Positions 1-7,464 of a stretch of DNA of 9,431 bases are shown piece by piece. Each line of letters opens with the position of its first letter. Position 1 is the first letter of the stretch. The translations under genes and the position numbers were made by a program. The stretch comes from JANWHF01 sp036276235 (GTDB taxonomy: Bacteria > Planctomycetota > Phycisphaerae > Tepidisphaerales > Tepidisphaeraceae). Where the stretch lies: the NCBI GenBank assembly GCA_036276235.1, contig DATBDZ010000426.1:1-9431 (forward strand), given 5' to 3'. Below the pieces are notes generated by a model that saw nothing but the letters and a program-made list of their open reading frames with translations, had not been told where the DNA came from and did not search any database.

Positions 1-48
1 TGGGACACTTCGGACGGGTTCTTCTCTCCCAATTCAGAATTCAAGACA

Positions 49-129
49 ACCGTCATGCTGAGGTACTCCGAAGCATCTGCGTGCTCGCGCGAATCGGCCA
101 GATGCTTCGGAGTACCTCAGCATGACGGT
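49..129. repeat. Perfect 31-bp inverted repeat (dispersed-type hairpin element)
   Basis: Positions 49-79 and 99-129 are perfect reverse complements (31 bp each) around a 19-nt GC-rich loop at 80-98. Each arm contains TCATGCTGAGG followed by the core GGTACTCCG (62-70, and inverted at 108-116). The element lies 41 nt beyond the stop codon of the minus-strand FN3 gene. As RNA it would fold into a very stable hairpin and could end that transcript or protect its 3' end. No T-tract follows on the minus strand, so it is not a classical intrinsic terminator. The perfect arms with no coding content suggest a REP- or MITE-like mobile repeat; that origin is inference. Confidence 0.9.
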
Positions 130-170
130 GGTCGAGCCAGATCGGAAATCCAATTTCCTGACAGATGACC

Positions 171-3100
171 TTACTCCGCTGCCGGCCCCAGCGCTTGCAC
201 ATGCTCCACTTCCGCCGGCGGCGACGCGGCTCCCTGCCATCGGAACGCGATCACCTGGAATTTGAACTCGCGGCCCGGCAGGCCCAGGCCGCTCAGATTT
301 GTTTCCGTGATCGTGCAACTGGTCGCGTTGGGCGGCAGCTGCGCAGGGATCAGCACGTCGCCGTCGGCGGTGGTGACGCTGACGGAGTAGCCGTCTTCAT
401 TGGAGGAGTTGTCGTCCCAAGTGAGATGGAACAAACCGCCTGCCAGTGGCGTGACGACCAGATTCGTCGGCGCATTTGGCGCGACCGCGTTTTGGCCGGT
501 GGCGATGTAGGCGCTGTCGCCGCCGTTGCTTAGGGCTTTGACGCGATAGTAGAGATTGGCCGTTTCAAGCAATCCGGTCTGCACGTAGCTGGTTACATCC
601 GCGCTCACCGTCGCGACGACGGTGTTGTAAGTAATGCCATCGGTTGACGATTCGATTTGATAGCCGGTTTCGTCGCCGACGTCGGCCCAGTTGATCGTCA
701 TCTCTCCAGCGCCGCTGGGGGTGACGCTTACTTCCGCCGGCGCGCCAAAGCCGTTGGTGACGTGCGCCCATTGCGATGATCCGAGCGCATCAATGTCGCC
801 GCTGGGGACGAGATAGAACCAATAGTTCGCGCCGCTGGTGAGCGGCGTGCCATCGGCGAAATGCGTCACCTGATAGCTCGTTGCCGACGGATCAATGGAA
901 TCATCGACGAGCGTCGCATCGAAATCATCGCCGGCGGCATAAAGCTGCAAGCTGTTGGCCAGCGTCGAGACATTCGTCCACGAGAGATTCATTGTGCCGG
1001 TGGTCGTGACGATCGCCTGCAGATTGATCGGGTTCGCCAGATACGCCGTCGCGGAAACAACGCCCGACGTTGCGCCGTCGCCGGTAGCGGTGAAGGTTTG
1101 CACGCGATAGTAGTAGAGGCCTTCGACAACGGAGGGGTCGTCGTAAGTGGCCCACGTCGCGGGCACATCTTCGATGGTGGTGAAATCCACGCCATTTCGC
1201 GAGCGCTGGATGTGGAACCCGACGGCGTCCGATGCCGCGTTGCTCCAGGAGACGCTCAGCCACAGCGGATTGTCCCAGCTCACTTGGGCGGCGACGTTCG
1301 TCGGCGCGGCTCCGGGCGTGCCCGGGAGCGTGTCCACTTCCGCGACCGCCCCCGCCGATTCGCTGGCGTCATTCGCCGCCGTTACCTTCAGCCAATAGTG
1401 CGTCGAAGGCAGCAAATCGGGAAGATTGAGCGCGCTGGCCTGCTGAAACGTCGGCGAATAGAGGTTGTAGGTGATGCCGTCGGTGGAGAGATAGACGTTG
1501 TAATGCGTCGCCGCGCCGGAGTTGGGTTCCCAGGTGAGCAGCGCCGCCGTCGAGGAGACTGCGGTGGCAACGACATTCTCCGGCGCGATCAACCCCGTCG
1601 AGCCGGTGGCGTGATTCGAGTCGGCGGAGGGATCGCCGTCGCCATTCACGGCAATGATTCGATATTCGTAAGCCGTGTTGGGCGAAAGCAGATTGCCATC
1701 GGCATCGAGCGTGACGATATCGCTGATCTGATCAGCTCCGAGCGTATCGAGCGTTTGAAATGCGCTGCTTGTCCCCGCGAGGCGCTCTTGAACGAGCAGG
1801 CTGGTGGCCAACCCGGAAACCGGCGACCAGATCAGCTCAAACATCGAAGAGCCTTCGCCGAATATTTGCAGGCCCGAAGGCGCCGCCGGCGCGGTGTGGA
1901 CCAGCAGCGGCGAAGTCGCCGGCCCGTCGCCGTCCGCATTGAACGGCACGACGCGGTAATACCACGTGTTGTCCACCCCCGCGCTTGCATCATCGAACTG
2001 CATCGTCGAGGCGTCCGTCAAACCCGTCGAAGCAAAGCCGACGCCATCCCGCGAAATCTCGACGCGGAAACCGCCGACGCCGACGGATGAATCCTGCCAG
2101 CTTAGATGGACCGAGCCATCGGTATCTTTGGTCGCTTGCAGGTTGGTTGGCGCGTTGAGCGTGGTGGTGACGGTGTTGCTGCTGATCCAATGCGAGCTGC
2201 TGGTCAGATCGATCGCCTTCACGCGATAAACGTAGCTTTGCCCGTCGCCGGCGGTTGTATCGGAGTAGGCGGTCACGTTCGCGTTGACCTGCCCGAGCGA
2301 AGCGAAGTTTGCGCCGCCGTCAGCGGAACGCTCGATCACGAAACCTGTTTCGATCGTGCTGTTGTCGGTCCACAGCAGATTGATCTGTGAGTTGGAGATG
2401 ACCGTGGCGGCCAGATTCGTCGGATCATTCAGCGCAGAGCCGATCGAGGAATTCGAGCCGCCGCCGGTGAAGAGCGCTGAGAAGCTGTTGGTGAGCGGAT
2501 CGCGCGCGACGGAAACATTGCTTCCCGCGCCCAGCGAAACGGTGGACCAACCGCCGCCGTTACCGGTGGCGAGGTTGATGGTGCCGCCGGTGCGATCGAA
2601 GTAGGCGACTTGCGGAGCCCCGCTGATCGGATCAAACGTGAGTGTCGATTGCGCGCCGATGTTGCCGGTCGCGATGTTTTGCGTGCTCCAGGTTCCCGAG
2701 CCCGAGAAGCTGGTGAGATTCAGGCTGCCCGCCGCCGGATCGTAAAAGCTGACGGCAGGCGCGCCGCCGGCTGTGAACGCCAGCGAAAGATCGGTCGTCC
2801 ACCCCTTGGTCTTGTTCATCGTATCCAGCGTGAGCCGCTGGCCCGATTGCGTGGCGTAGCGCACCTGCCGCTTGGTCGTCTCATCGTAAGCGATCGCCCA
2901 CGACCCATCCGCCGGATTGATCGCGATGCTGCTGAACTGGCCGGCGGTGCCCTTGCGATCGATGGCGGTCTTGAGCCAATGCACCCCATCAAATTGCGCC
3001 AGCTTCAGATCGCCGCCACTGGCGCTGTAGTAGCTGATAAGCGGATGATCCGAGAGATCAAACGCCAGCGAAGGATTTTGGCCCACGCTGCCGGTGCTGT

Positions 3101-3473
3101 CGACGCGGGTGATGTCCCACATGCCGCCGTTGAAGTGCGCATATTTGAGGTCGGCTTTCTTGGCATCATAGTAAGCGATGCCGGCATGACCCGAGGAATC
3201 GACCGCGATCGCCAGCGAGCTGCCGACCTGCGGACCGGGATCGATGGTGATCGTCGCCGACCATGCACCACCGGCATCGCGCTCGGCATAGTTGAGCGTC
3301 CGCGCGGCGGTATCGTAATACGCCATGTGCAGCGTCCCCGCCGCGTCATACGCCATCGCCGTTGCGCCCGCGTGAGCGAACGTAGCCGACAGGAGTTGCC
3401 GGTTTTCCAGAGGTTCCACCAGCGCGCGCATCGCCGCGAGGTAAACGGGGAATGGGTTTCTCAAGGCGCGCAT
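171..3473 (-). CDS. Secreted LEPR-XLL protein with beta-propeller-like repeats and eight FN3 domains
   Basis: An 1100-residue protein of unknown specific role, probably exported to the envelope or outside the cell. The N-terminus is a basic leader followed by VEPLENRQLLSA, a variant of the LEPR-XLL motif typical of large planctomycete extracellular proteins. Residues 31-345 hold six clear repeats of about 47 residues, plus a weak seventh, of the form SLAxDxxGxPxIxYYDxxxGxLxxAxxxGxxW, which I read as a beta-propeller. Eight FN3 domains follow at about 349-439, 440-527, 529-626, 629-714, 722-809, 813-907, 909-994 and 998-1088, with typical hallmarks (PTNLxA, LxWxD, YYRVxA). No catalytic domain or C-terminal PEP-type anchor is visible. 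An upstream in-frame ATG at 3533 would add 20 residues. The ATG at 3473 is preferred because AGGAGG sits 6 nt before it. Adhesion or glycan binding is plausible but unproven. Confidence 0.88.
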   Translation of the reverse strand: MRALRNPFPVYLAAMRALVEPLENRQLLSATFAHAGATAMAYDAAGTLHMAYYDTAARTLNYAERDAGGAWSATITIDPGPQVGSSLAIAVDSSGHAGIAYYDAKKADLKYAHFNGGMWDITRVDSTGSVGQNPSLAFDLSDHPLISYYSASGGDLKLAQFDGVHWLKTAIDRKGTAGQFSSIAINPADGSWAIAYDETTKRQVRYATQSGQRLTLDTMNKTKGWTTDLSLAFTAGGAPAVSFYDPAAGSLNLTSFSGSGTWSTQNIATGNIGAQSTLTFDPISGAPQVAYFDRTGGTINLATGNGGGWSTVSLGAGSNVSVARDPLTNSFSALFTGGGSNSSIGSALNDPTNLAATVISNSQINLLWTDNSTIETGFVIERSADGGANFASLGQVNANVTAYSDTTAGDGQSYVYRVKAIDLTSSSHWISSNTVTTTLNAPTNLQATKDTDGSVHLSWQDSSVGVGGFRVEISRDGVGFASTGLTDASTMQFDDASAGVDNTWYYRVVPFNADGDGPATSPLLVHTAPAAPSGLQIFGEGSSMFELIWSPVSGLATSLLVQERLAGTSSAFQTLDTLGADQISDIVTLDADGNLLSPNTAYEYRIIAVNGDGDPSADSNHATGSTGLIAPENVVATAVSSTAALLTWEPNSGAATHYNVYLSTDGITYNLYSPTFQQASALNLPDLLPSTHYWLKVTAANDASESAGAVAEVDTLPGTPGAAPTNVAAQVSWDNPLWLSVSWSNAASDAVGFHIQRSRNGVDFTTIEDVPATWATYDDPSVVEGLYYYRVQTFTATGDGATSGVVSATAYLANPINLQAIVTTTGTMNLSWTNVSTLANSLQLYAAGDDFDATLVDDSIDPSATSYQVTHFADGTPLTSGANYWFYLVPSGDIDALGSSQWAHVTNGFGAPAEVSVTPSGAGEMTINWADVGDETGYQIESSTDGITYNTVVATVSADVTSYVQTGLLETANLYYRVKALSNGGDSAYIATGQNAVAPNAPTNLVVTPLAGGLFHLTWDDNSSNEDGYSVSVTTADGDVLIPAQLPPNATSCTITETNLSGLGLPGREFKFQVIAFRWQGAASPPAEVEHVQALGPAAE

Positions 3474-3479
3474 TGGGTT

Positions 3480-3485
3480 CCTCCT
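3480..3485 (-). promoter_or_regulatory. Ribosome binding site deciding the FN3 gene start
   Basis: On the minus strand this reads AGGAGG, 6 nt upstream of the ATG at 3473. The alternative upstream ATG at 3533 lacks such a site. This fixes the start so that the LEPR-XLL motif lies within the first 30 residues, as expected for that family. Confidence 0.8.
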
Positions 3486-3545
3486 GCAAGCGATAAGGTG
3501 GCATTGATGAAATCGGATATGAGTGGCCGGCACATTGGCGCGGAT

Positions 3546-3597
3546 TAACCCGCAACGCCGGCAAAGACGGAGTTATCGGCCAACCCGGCGCGGGTTA
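3546..3597. other. Bulged 13-bp hairpin between two minus-strand genes
   Basis: TAACCCG (3546-3552) pairs with CGGGTTA (3591-3597), and CGCCGG (3556-3561) pairs with CCGGCG (3585-3590). This gives a 13-bp stem with a 3-nt bulge and a 23-nt loop. It lies 37 nt past the stop of the zinc-ribbon gene and about 70 nt before the FN3 gene start. It could act as a terminator, processing site or attenuator between the two. No U-run follows the stem on the minus strand, and I see no convincing promoter in the rest of the 161-nt gap. Confidence 0.5.
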
Positions 3598-3634
3598 GAT
3601 GGATTGCACGGAATAAACGACATGGTTTGACGCT

Positions 3635-4918
3635 TCACTTCCCCGCCTGGCTCCGCTGCCATCCCAGCAGCAGCGTTTCGATTGCATTCGCATCCGGCGG
3701 CTCGCAGAAGACGCCGGGGACCGTTACCTGCACTCCGACATTCGCATACTGCACGAATGGACTGTCAGCCGCGTTGGTTGCGACGTTGACGTTGGCTGGC
3801 CGAAAGCCGTGTGCCATCGCCTGGCGCTGGGCTTGCTCGCTGAGCAGGAATTTGGCAAATGCGCCGGCGGCGCGGCGTTGGGCGGGCGTGCTCCAGGGCA
3901 CATTCAAAACGTAAAACGGATGATCGTTCCAGAAATTGTAGCGCGGGTAGATGACCCGCAGCTCTCCCCAGCGGCCGTTGGCCTCGCGCAGGCGCTCGAC
4001 GGCGTTGCTCTCGTAGACCATCACGCAGTCGTAGGTGCTCCAGCCGCGCTGCACCATCGCGTTCATCAGTGTGCCGGTGCTGTCGATCAATCCGCTGGCC
4101 GCACCCACCTGATTGCGCTCCGTTCCCACGAGCCACTTTTGGAATTCCGGATCGGTGATCTGACCCGCGCTCAGCGCGCGATGGGTTCCCTGATAGTCGT
4201 AAGCCATCAGCACCAGAGAAACCAGGCCGCTATTGGATTGATTCGGATGAGTATGGCTGAACTTGAAGAAGCCCCACTCGGGCTGATTGGCGATCGTGTT
4301 CCAGCCGCCCGGCTCGTTCATCGCCGATGAAATCGTGCGGAAGGAAACTTCCGGATACTTTTTGGCAAACGGCTCGTACCGCTGTTGCCACATCACGAAG
4401 ACCATCGGCGTGAGCGCGAGCTGCTGCTCGCTTTCGATCGGATTCCCTCCCGCGTGCGCTGCCGCCCAGTCGCGCAGGAAGACATTCTTGTAAAGCGCGC
4501 TGGCGGGCGACCAGACTTGAATGTGCTGATCGCCGTGCACGATGGCCTGGGCGGCTTCGAGCGATCCCATTGGCATCAGATCGATCTGAACGTCTTGCGC
4601 TTCAGGAGTCCTGTTAAATGCATCGACGGCCCATGTGAACCAGTCGCGCTTTTCGGTGCCGTAGGCGACGCCTATGTGGGTGACCGTCCGCGTGTCAGCA
4701 GTTTTCACCGATTGCGGCTCGGCGGGCGTCGCGCTGCCCGCGCTCGGCGAGCGGGAATGGGCCATGACAAAAGCTGCCGCGAGCACGCCTACAACCAAGG
4801 CTATGACAAGCAAAACGGCGTTGCGTGCCTTCGCGCCCGGCGGCTGCAGCGCCGCGCCGCAGCGGCGGCAAAACTGGCTTTCGACCGCGTTTTCTTCCGT
4901 GCATTTTGGGCATTTCAT
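3635..4918 (-). CDS. Zinc-ribbon, single-TM, solute-binding-domain protein
   Basis: A 427-residue protein with three parts. Residues 3-20 form a zinc ribbon (Cys3, Cys6, Cys17, Cys20). Residues 33-53 are one hydrophobic helix after a basic stretch, which would place the ribbon in the cytoplasm and the rest outside the membrane. Residues 80-427 are an extracellular solute-binding fold of the SBP_bac_11/ModA-like kind, matching the upstream neighbour block by block: YGTEKRDW, VWSPAS, FKFSHTHPNQSNSGL, VYESN, WNDHP, MAHGFRPA. The chain ends near residue 427, where the neighbour begins its VWA domain. It starts 25 nt after that neighbour's stop, so the two are probably cotranscribed. The frame stays open upstream to 5269, but the ATG at 4918 with GGGAGG 8 nt before it and the intact ribbon decide the start. 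The ligand is unknown and no ABC partner is nearby. Confidence 0.87.
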   Translation of the reverse strand: MKCPKCTEENAVESQFCRRCGAALQPPGAKARNAVLLVIALVVGVLAAAFVMAHSRSPSAGSATPAEPQSVKTADTRTVTHIGVAYGTEKRDWFTWAVDAFNRTPEAQDVQIDLMPMGSLEAAQAIVHGDQHIQVWSPASALYKNVFLRDWAAAHAGGNPIESEQQLALTPMVFVMWQQRYEPFAKKYPEVSFRTISSAMNEPGGWNTIANQPEWGFFKFSHTHPNQSNSGLVSLVLMAYDYQGTHRALSAGQITDPEFQKWLVGTERNQVGAASGLIDSTGTLMNAMVQRGWSTYDCVMVYESNAVERLREANGRWGELRVIYPRYNFWNDHPFYVLNVPWSTPAQRRAAGAFAKFLLSEQAQRQAMAHGFRPANVNVATNAADSPFVQYANVGVQVTVPGVFCEPPDANAIETLLLGWQRSQAGK

Positions 4919-4926
4919 GAGAGTAG

Positions 4927-4932
4927 CCTCCC
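4927..4932 (-). promoter_or_regulatory. Ribosome binding site deciding the zinc-ribbon gene start
   Basis: GGGAGG on the minus strand, 8 nt before the ATG at 4918, inside the 25-nt gap after the VWA gene. It rules out the longer reading that would start at 5269 inside the VWA gene, whose extra residues are an arginine- and serine-rich out-of-frame translation of the neighbour. Confidence 0.75.
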
Positions 4933-4943
4933 GTGCCGTCGTG

Positions 4944-6656
4944 TCAGAAGAACGTCGCCACATCGCGGAACACGTCGATGATGTTTTTGGTCTCGCCGGT
5001 GTAGAACTCCCCGCGCGCCTGCCGCGCGATTTTGCGGAGCGCGTCGAGCTGGGCGGATTGCCCGTAGCCGATGGTGAAGATGCGCACGCCGCCCGTTTCC
5101 GTTTCGCGCGACAGCCGCTGCAACAGCGCATCGAGCGTGACCGATTTGCCGTTATCTTCGCCATCAGTGAGCACGACGATCGCGTCGATATGTTCTCCAT
5201 CGGCGGCGGCCATGACCGCCCCGTCCGCGGCGGCGATCGCCTGATAGAGATTGGTGCCGCCGTCCGCATGAAGCCGATCGATCGCGCTCAGAAGCTGTGT
5301 GCGATTCGCGCCGACTTCCATCGGCTTGCCCATCCGCACCTCAGTGCTGAACGGCACGAGCGTCAGCCGATCCTGCGGATCCATCATCTGGATCAGCGCC
5401 TTGGCGCCCTCTTGTGCCGCCCGCATTTTTCCCTGCTCGTTCATGCTGCCGGAGGTATCGAACACGAGGGCAACATTTGATGGCTTCTTCTCGCGTCGCC
5501 ATAGTTGTATCGCGGCGGCAATGACATCGGCACTGGGCGTGTCGAGGATTGTGCTCGGCTGCTTCGGATCGGCGCCGTGGGCGGAGTCGATCGGGCTGCC
5601 GACATCACCCTCCGCCGGGCGGAATCCCATCTCAAGTGCCCGGCGCTGTTGCGGCGGCGCTCGCAGGTAGTCGAGATAGATCTTCCCGGCGGCGCGCTTC
5701 TCTTCGCTCACCCACGGCCGCTCGACGATGCCGGCGGGATGATCGCTCCAGATCGTTCCTTCTTTCGGATAGATCGCGACCAGCGGCGTGCCGCCGGCGC
5801 TATTTGCGTAGGAGCTGATCACCATGTTTTCGTAAACCACTGCCGCGCTCAGATAGCCGGGGCCAAAGTCGGCCAGGCGCTTTCCGAAGAATCCGGTCGA
5901 GCGACCGTAATGCACGACGCCGTGCTCGATCTTGTGCAGCGTGGCGGCAACCTGCGGCTGCTGCAAATCCTCCAGCGAAAGCCCACGCGATTTACCGGCC
6001 GCGGCGTACGTCTCGGCCAGCAGCGCGATCAAGCCACTATTGCTGTATTCCGGATGCGTGTGACCGAACTTGAACGGCCCGAATTGCGAAAGACCCCGGT
6101 TTGCCCAGGCGTCCTTCTCTGCCGCCAGCGCGCCGATGTCGGCCCAGCCAATCGGCTTGGCCGGCCAGCCCAGCGCCTCGGCCATCGGCTTCCACATCGC
6201 GATCACCACCGGCGAGAGCACGAGATTCTGCGTCTGCTTCAACAGCGGCCCGCCCTTGCTCTGCGACTCGGCATTGGCCAGCGTCACGAACAACCCCGAA
6301 GCCGGGCTCCATACATCCGCCTGCACGCGGCCGGCAAGAATGTCATCCTTGCTCTCGCCCGAGCCCATCGGCTTGGTTGTGATGTGAATGAGCCGTCCAT
6401 CCGCCAGCGTATGCCGCTCGGAATTGAATGCCGGCGTGACTGCGTCGATCCAATCCTGCTTCTCCGATCCGTAAACGAAAAGGACTTCGACTTGATTGGC
6501 CGTGACGGCCGGAGGCATCCCGCTCGATTGGCCGGAACTGGAGTCGGTTTGATTTTCCGACTTTCGATCACAAGCCAGCGCGATGCAACCCAATGCAATC
6601 GCAAAAATGGCGTTGATGATCCGGAAAACCCCGTTCGATCGGCGTCCTACTGCCAT
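4944..6656 (-). CDS. Putative lipoprotein with solute-binding domain fused to VWA domain
   Basis: A 570-residue envelope protein. Residues 1-28 form a signal sequence (basic start, hydrophobic 11-28) ending ALAC-D, so Cys29 is a candidate lipid-attachment site. The lipobox is imperfect, with Ala at -3 and Leu at -2. A Ser/Gln-rich linker follows. Residues 56-390 are a solute-binding domain (SBP_bac_11/ModA-like) with YGSEKQDW, VWSPASG, FKFGHTHPEYSNSGL, VVYEN, WSDHP and MGFRPAEG. Residues 394-570 are a VWA domain with a complete MIDAS: DTSGS (400-404), Thr468 in GGTN, and Asp498 in LTDGED. A metal-dependent adhesion or protein-partner role is therefore likely. GGAGG 5 nt before the ATG at 6656 supports the start. 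The combination is a known substrate-binding plus VWA architecture of unclear function. It is the first gene of a probable two-gene unit with its paralogue. Confidence 0.9.
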   Translation of the reverse strand: MAVGRRSNGVFRIINAIFAIALGCIALACDRKSENQTDSSSGQSSGMPPAVTANQVEVLFVYGSEKQDWIDAVTPAFNSERHTLADGRLIHITTKPMGSGESKDDILAGRVQADVWSPASGLFVTLANAESQSKGGPLLKQTQNLVLSPVVIAMWKPMAEALGWPAKPIGWADIGALAAEKDAWANRGLSQFGPFKFGHTHPEYSNSGLIALLAETYAAAGKSRGLSLEDLQQPQVAATLHKIEHGVVHYGRSTGFFGKRLADFGPGYLSAAVVYENMVISSYANSAGGTPLVAIYPKEGTIWSDHPAGIVERPWVSEEKRAAGKIYLDYLRAPPQQRRALEMGFRPAEGDVGSPIDSAHGADPKQPSTILDTPSADVIAAAIQLWRREKKPSNVALVFDTSGSMNEQGKMRAAQEGAKALIQMMDPQDRLTLVPFSTEVRMGKPMEVGANRTQLLSAIDRLHADGGTNLYQAIAAADGAVMAAADGEHIDAIVVLTDGEDNGKSVTLDALLQRLSRETETGGVRIFTIGYGQSAQLDALRKIARQARGEFYTGETKNIIDVFRDVATFF

Positions 6657-6821
6657 ATCGACCTCCGCAAGTCATCATGCAACCGGAACGCGGCGCTATC
6701 TATTATGAAGTGAACCCTCCTTTGTAGTTTAGCACTGCGGCCGATCACGTCGCGCTAAGATTTGATGAACGACGCAGTCAGTTCGTCCATTGACCGAATC
6801 CAACGCTTAAGGTTACAGGAG
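6657..6821. other. Divergent intergenic region between VWA gene and ferritin gene
   Basis: This 165-nt stretch plus the hairpin that follows separates divergent genes, so it should hold promoters in both directions. On the minus strand, CATAAT at 6702-6707 is a possible -10 box, but no good -35 lies 16-18 nt upstream of it. On the plus strand, TTGACC at 6790-6795 resembles a -35, but the matching -10 position (about 6813) is poor. I see no ORF, operator or riboswitch that I would defend. Confidence 0.35.
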
Positions 6822-6920
6822 CAGTAGACAGAAGTCAGAAGGCAGAGCTCAATCCGTAGAATCGCCGCATGATTCTGGACGGCTGACGTCTGACCTCTGC
6901 CTACTGCCTTCTGCCTACTG
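6822..6920. repeat. 30-bp imperfect inverted repeat before the ferritin gene
   Basis: Positions 6822-6851 and 6891-6920 are reverse complements at 26 of 30 positions. The stem continues inward through CCGT/ACGG (6854-6857, 6879-6882) and AGAATC/GATTCT (6858-6863, 6871-6876) to a 7-nt loop, with a 2-nt bulge. Read on the minus strand, the right arm itself contains the unit CAGTAGGCAGA twice, 14 nt apart. The element ends 22 nt before the ferritin ATG, just ahead of its AAAGGA ribosome site, so if transcribed it would form a large 5' leader hairpin. It looks like a dispersed repeat; a regulatory role is only inferred. Confidence 0.8.
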
Positions 6921-6942
6921 TTCACACAAAGGACCCATCGAA

Positions 6943-7404
6943 ATGTCGGATTCCAAACCCATCGACCGCGCCAAGATGATCGAGCTGCTTAACGACGACC
7001 TCTCGCGCGAATATCAGGCGATCATCGCTTACGTCAATTACAGCCAGGTCATCAAAGGCGCGCAGTACATGGACATCGCCCGCGAGCTGGAGAAGCATGC
7101 CGGCGAAGAGCTGGCTCACGCGCTAAAGGTCTGCAAGCAGATCGACTATCTGGGCGGCATGCCGACCGTTACGCCCAAGCCGGTGAAAACCTCCGACAAA
7201 GCCGAAGACATGCTGCGCTTCGATCTGGAGAACGAGCGCGTGACGGTGCAGAACTACCGCGACCGCATCCGCCAGGCCGATGAGATGGGCGAGTTCGCCC
7301 TCAGCGAAACGCTCCGCGAGATCATCCTGGAGGAACAGGAACACATGATCGATCTGGCAACCGCGCTGGGCATCGAAGTGCCGGATGTGGGGAAGCCAGC
7401 CTAA
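6943..7404 (+). CDS. Ferritin-like / bacterioferritin-family protein
   Basis: A 153-residue cytoplasmic four-helix ferritin-like protein, likely oxidising Fe(II) and storing iron. All six ferroxidase-type ligands can be placed by comparison with E. coli bacterioferritin: Glu23 (REYQ), Glu56 and His59 (EELAH), Glu98 (ENER), and Glu131 and His134 (EEQEH). The E. coli haem-ligand Met52 aligns with Leu57 here, so haem binding in the usual way is unlikely. Length is close to E. coli Bfr (158). AAAGGA at 6928-6933 lies 9 nt before the ATG. The gene stands alone, divergent from the VWA gene and 121 nt ahead of the XRE-cupin gene, which has its own promoter-like sequence. No Fur-box-like site was recognised upstream. 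It could be annotated as ferritin-like rather than true Bfr. Confidence 0.92.
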   Translation: MSDSKPIDRAKMIELLNDDLSREYQAIIAYVNYSQVIKGAQYMDIARELEKHAGEELAHALKVCKQIDYLGGMPTVTPKPVKTSDKAEDMLRFDLENERVTVQNYRDRIRQADEMGEFALSETLREIILEEQEHMIDLATALGIEVPDVGKPA

Positions 7405-7464
7405 GTAAAAGGCCAAAGCGTAAAGCTACCACTCCATCGCTGGGGATGAATGACGCCGGGAAAA

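Noticed and set aside
49..129. Intrinsic terminator of the FN3 gene
   Set aside because: Stable hairpin but no T-run after it on the minus strand; listed as a repeat with possible 3'-end role.
861..2090. 409-codon open frame on the plus strand, opposite the FN3 gene
   Set aside because: Arg-rich, no domain or signal, antisense to a gene with clear FN3 repeats; expected in GC-rich DNA.
2610..3548. 312-codon open frame on the plus strand
   Set aside because: Antisense to the propeller-like region; Arg-rich composition and no recognisable motif.
4919..5269. 117-residue N-terminal extension of the zinc-ribbon protein
   Set aside because: It overlaps the VWA coding sequence in another frame, is Arg/Ser-rich, and is replaced by a good ribosome site and the zinc ribbon at 4918.
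5505..6713. 402-codon open frame on the plus strand
   Set aside because: Antisense to the SBP-VWA gene, whose MIDAS and solute-binding motifs are intact; no motif in the antisense product.
6715..6723. Strong Shine-Dalgarno-like AAAGGAGGG on the minus strand
   Set aside because: No ATG, GTG or TTG at a suitable distance begins an open frame; taken as chance.
6790..6818. TTGACC as -35 box of a ferritin promoter
   Set aside because: No acceptable -10 at 15-19 nt spacing; not called as a promoter.
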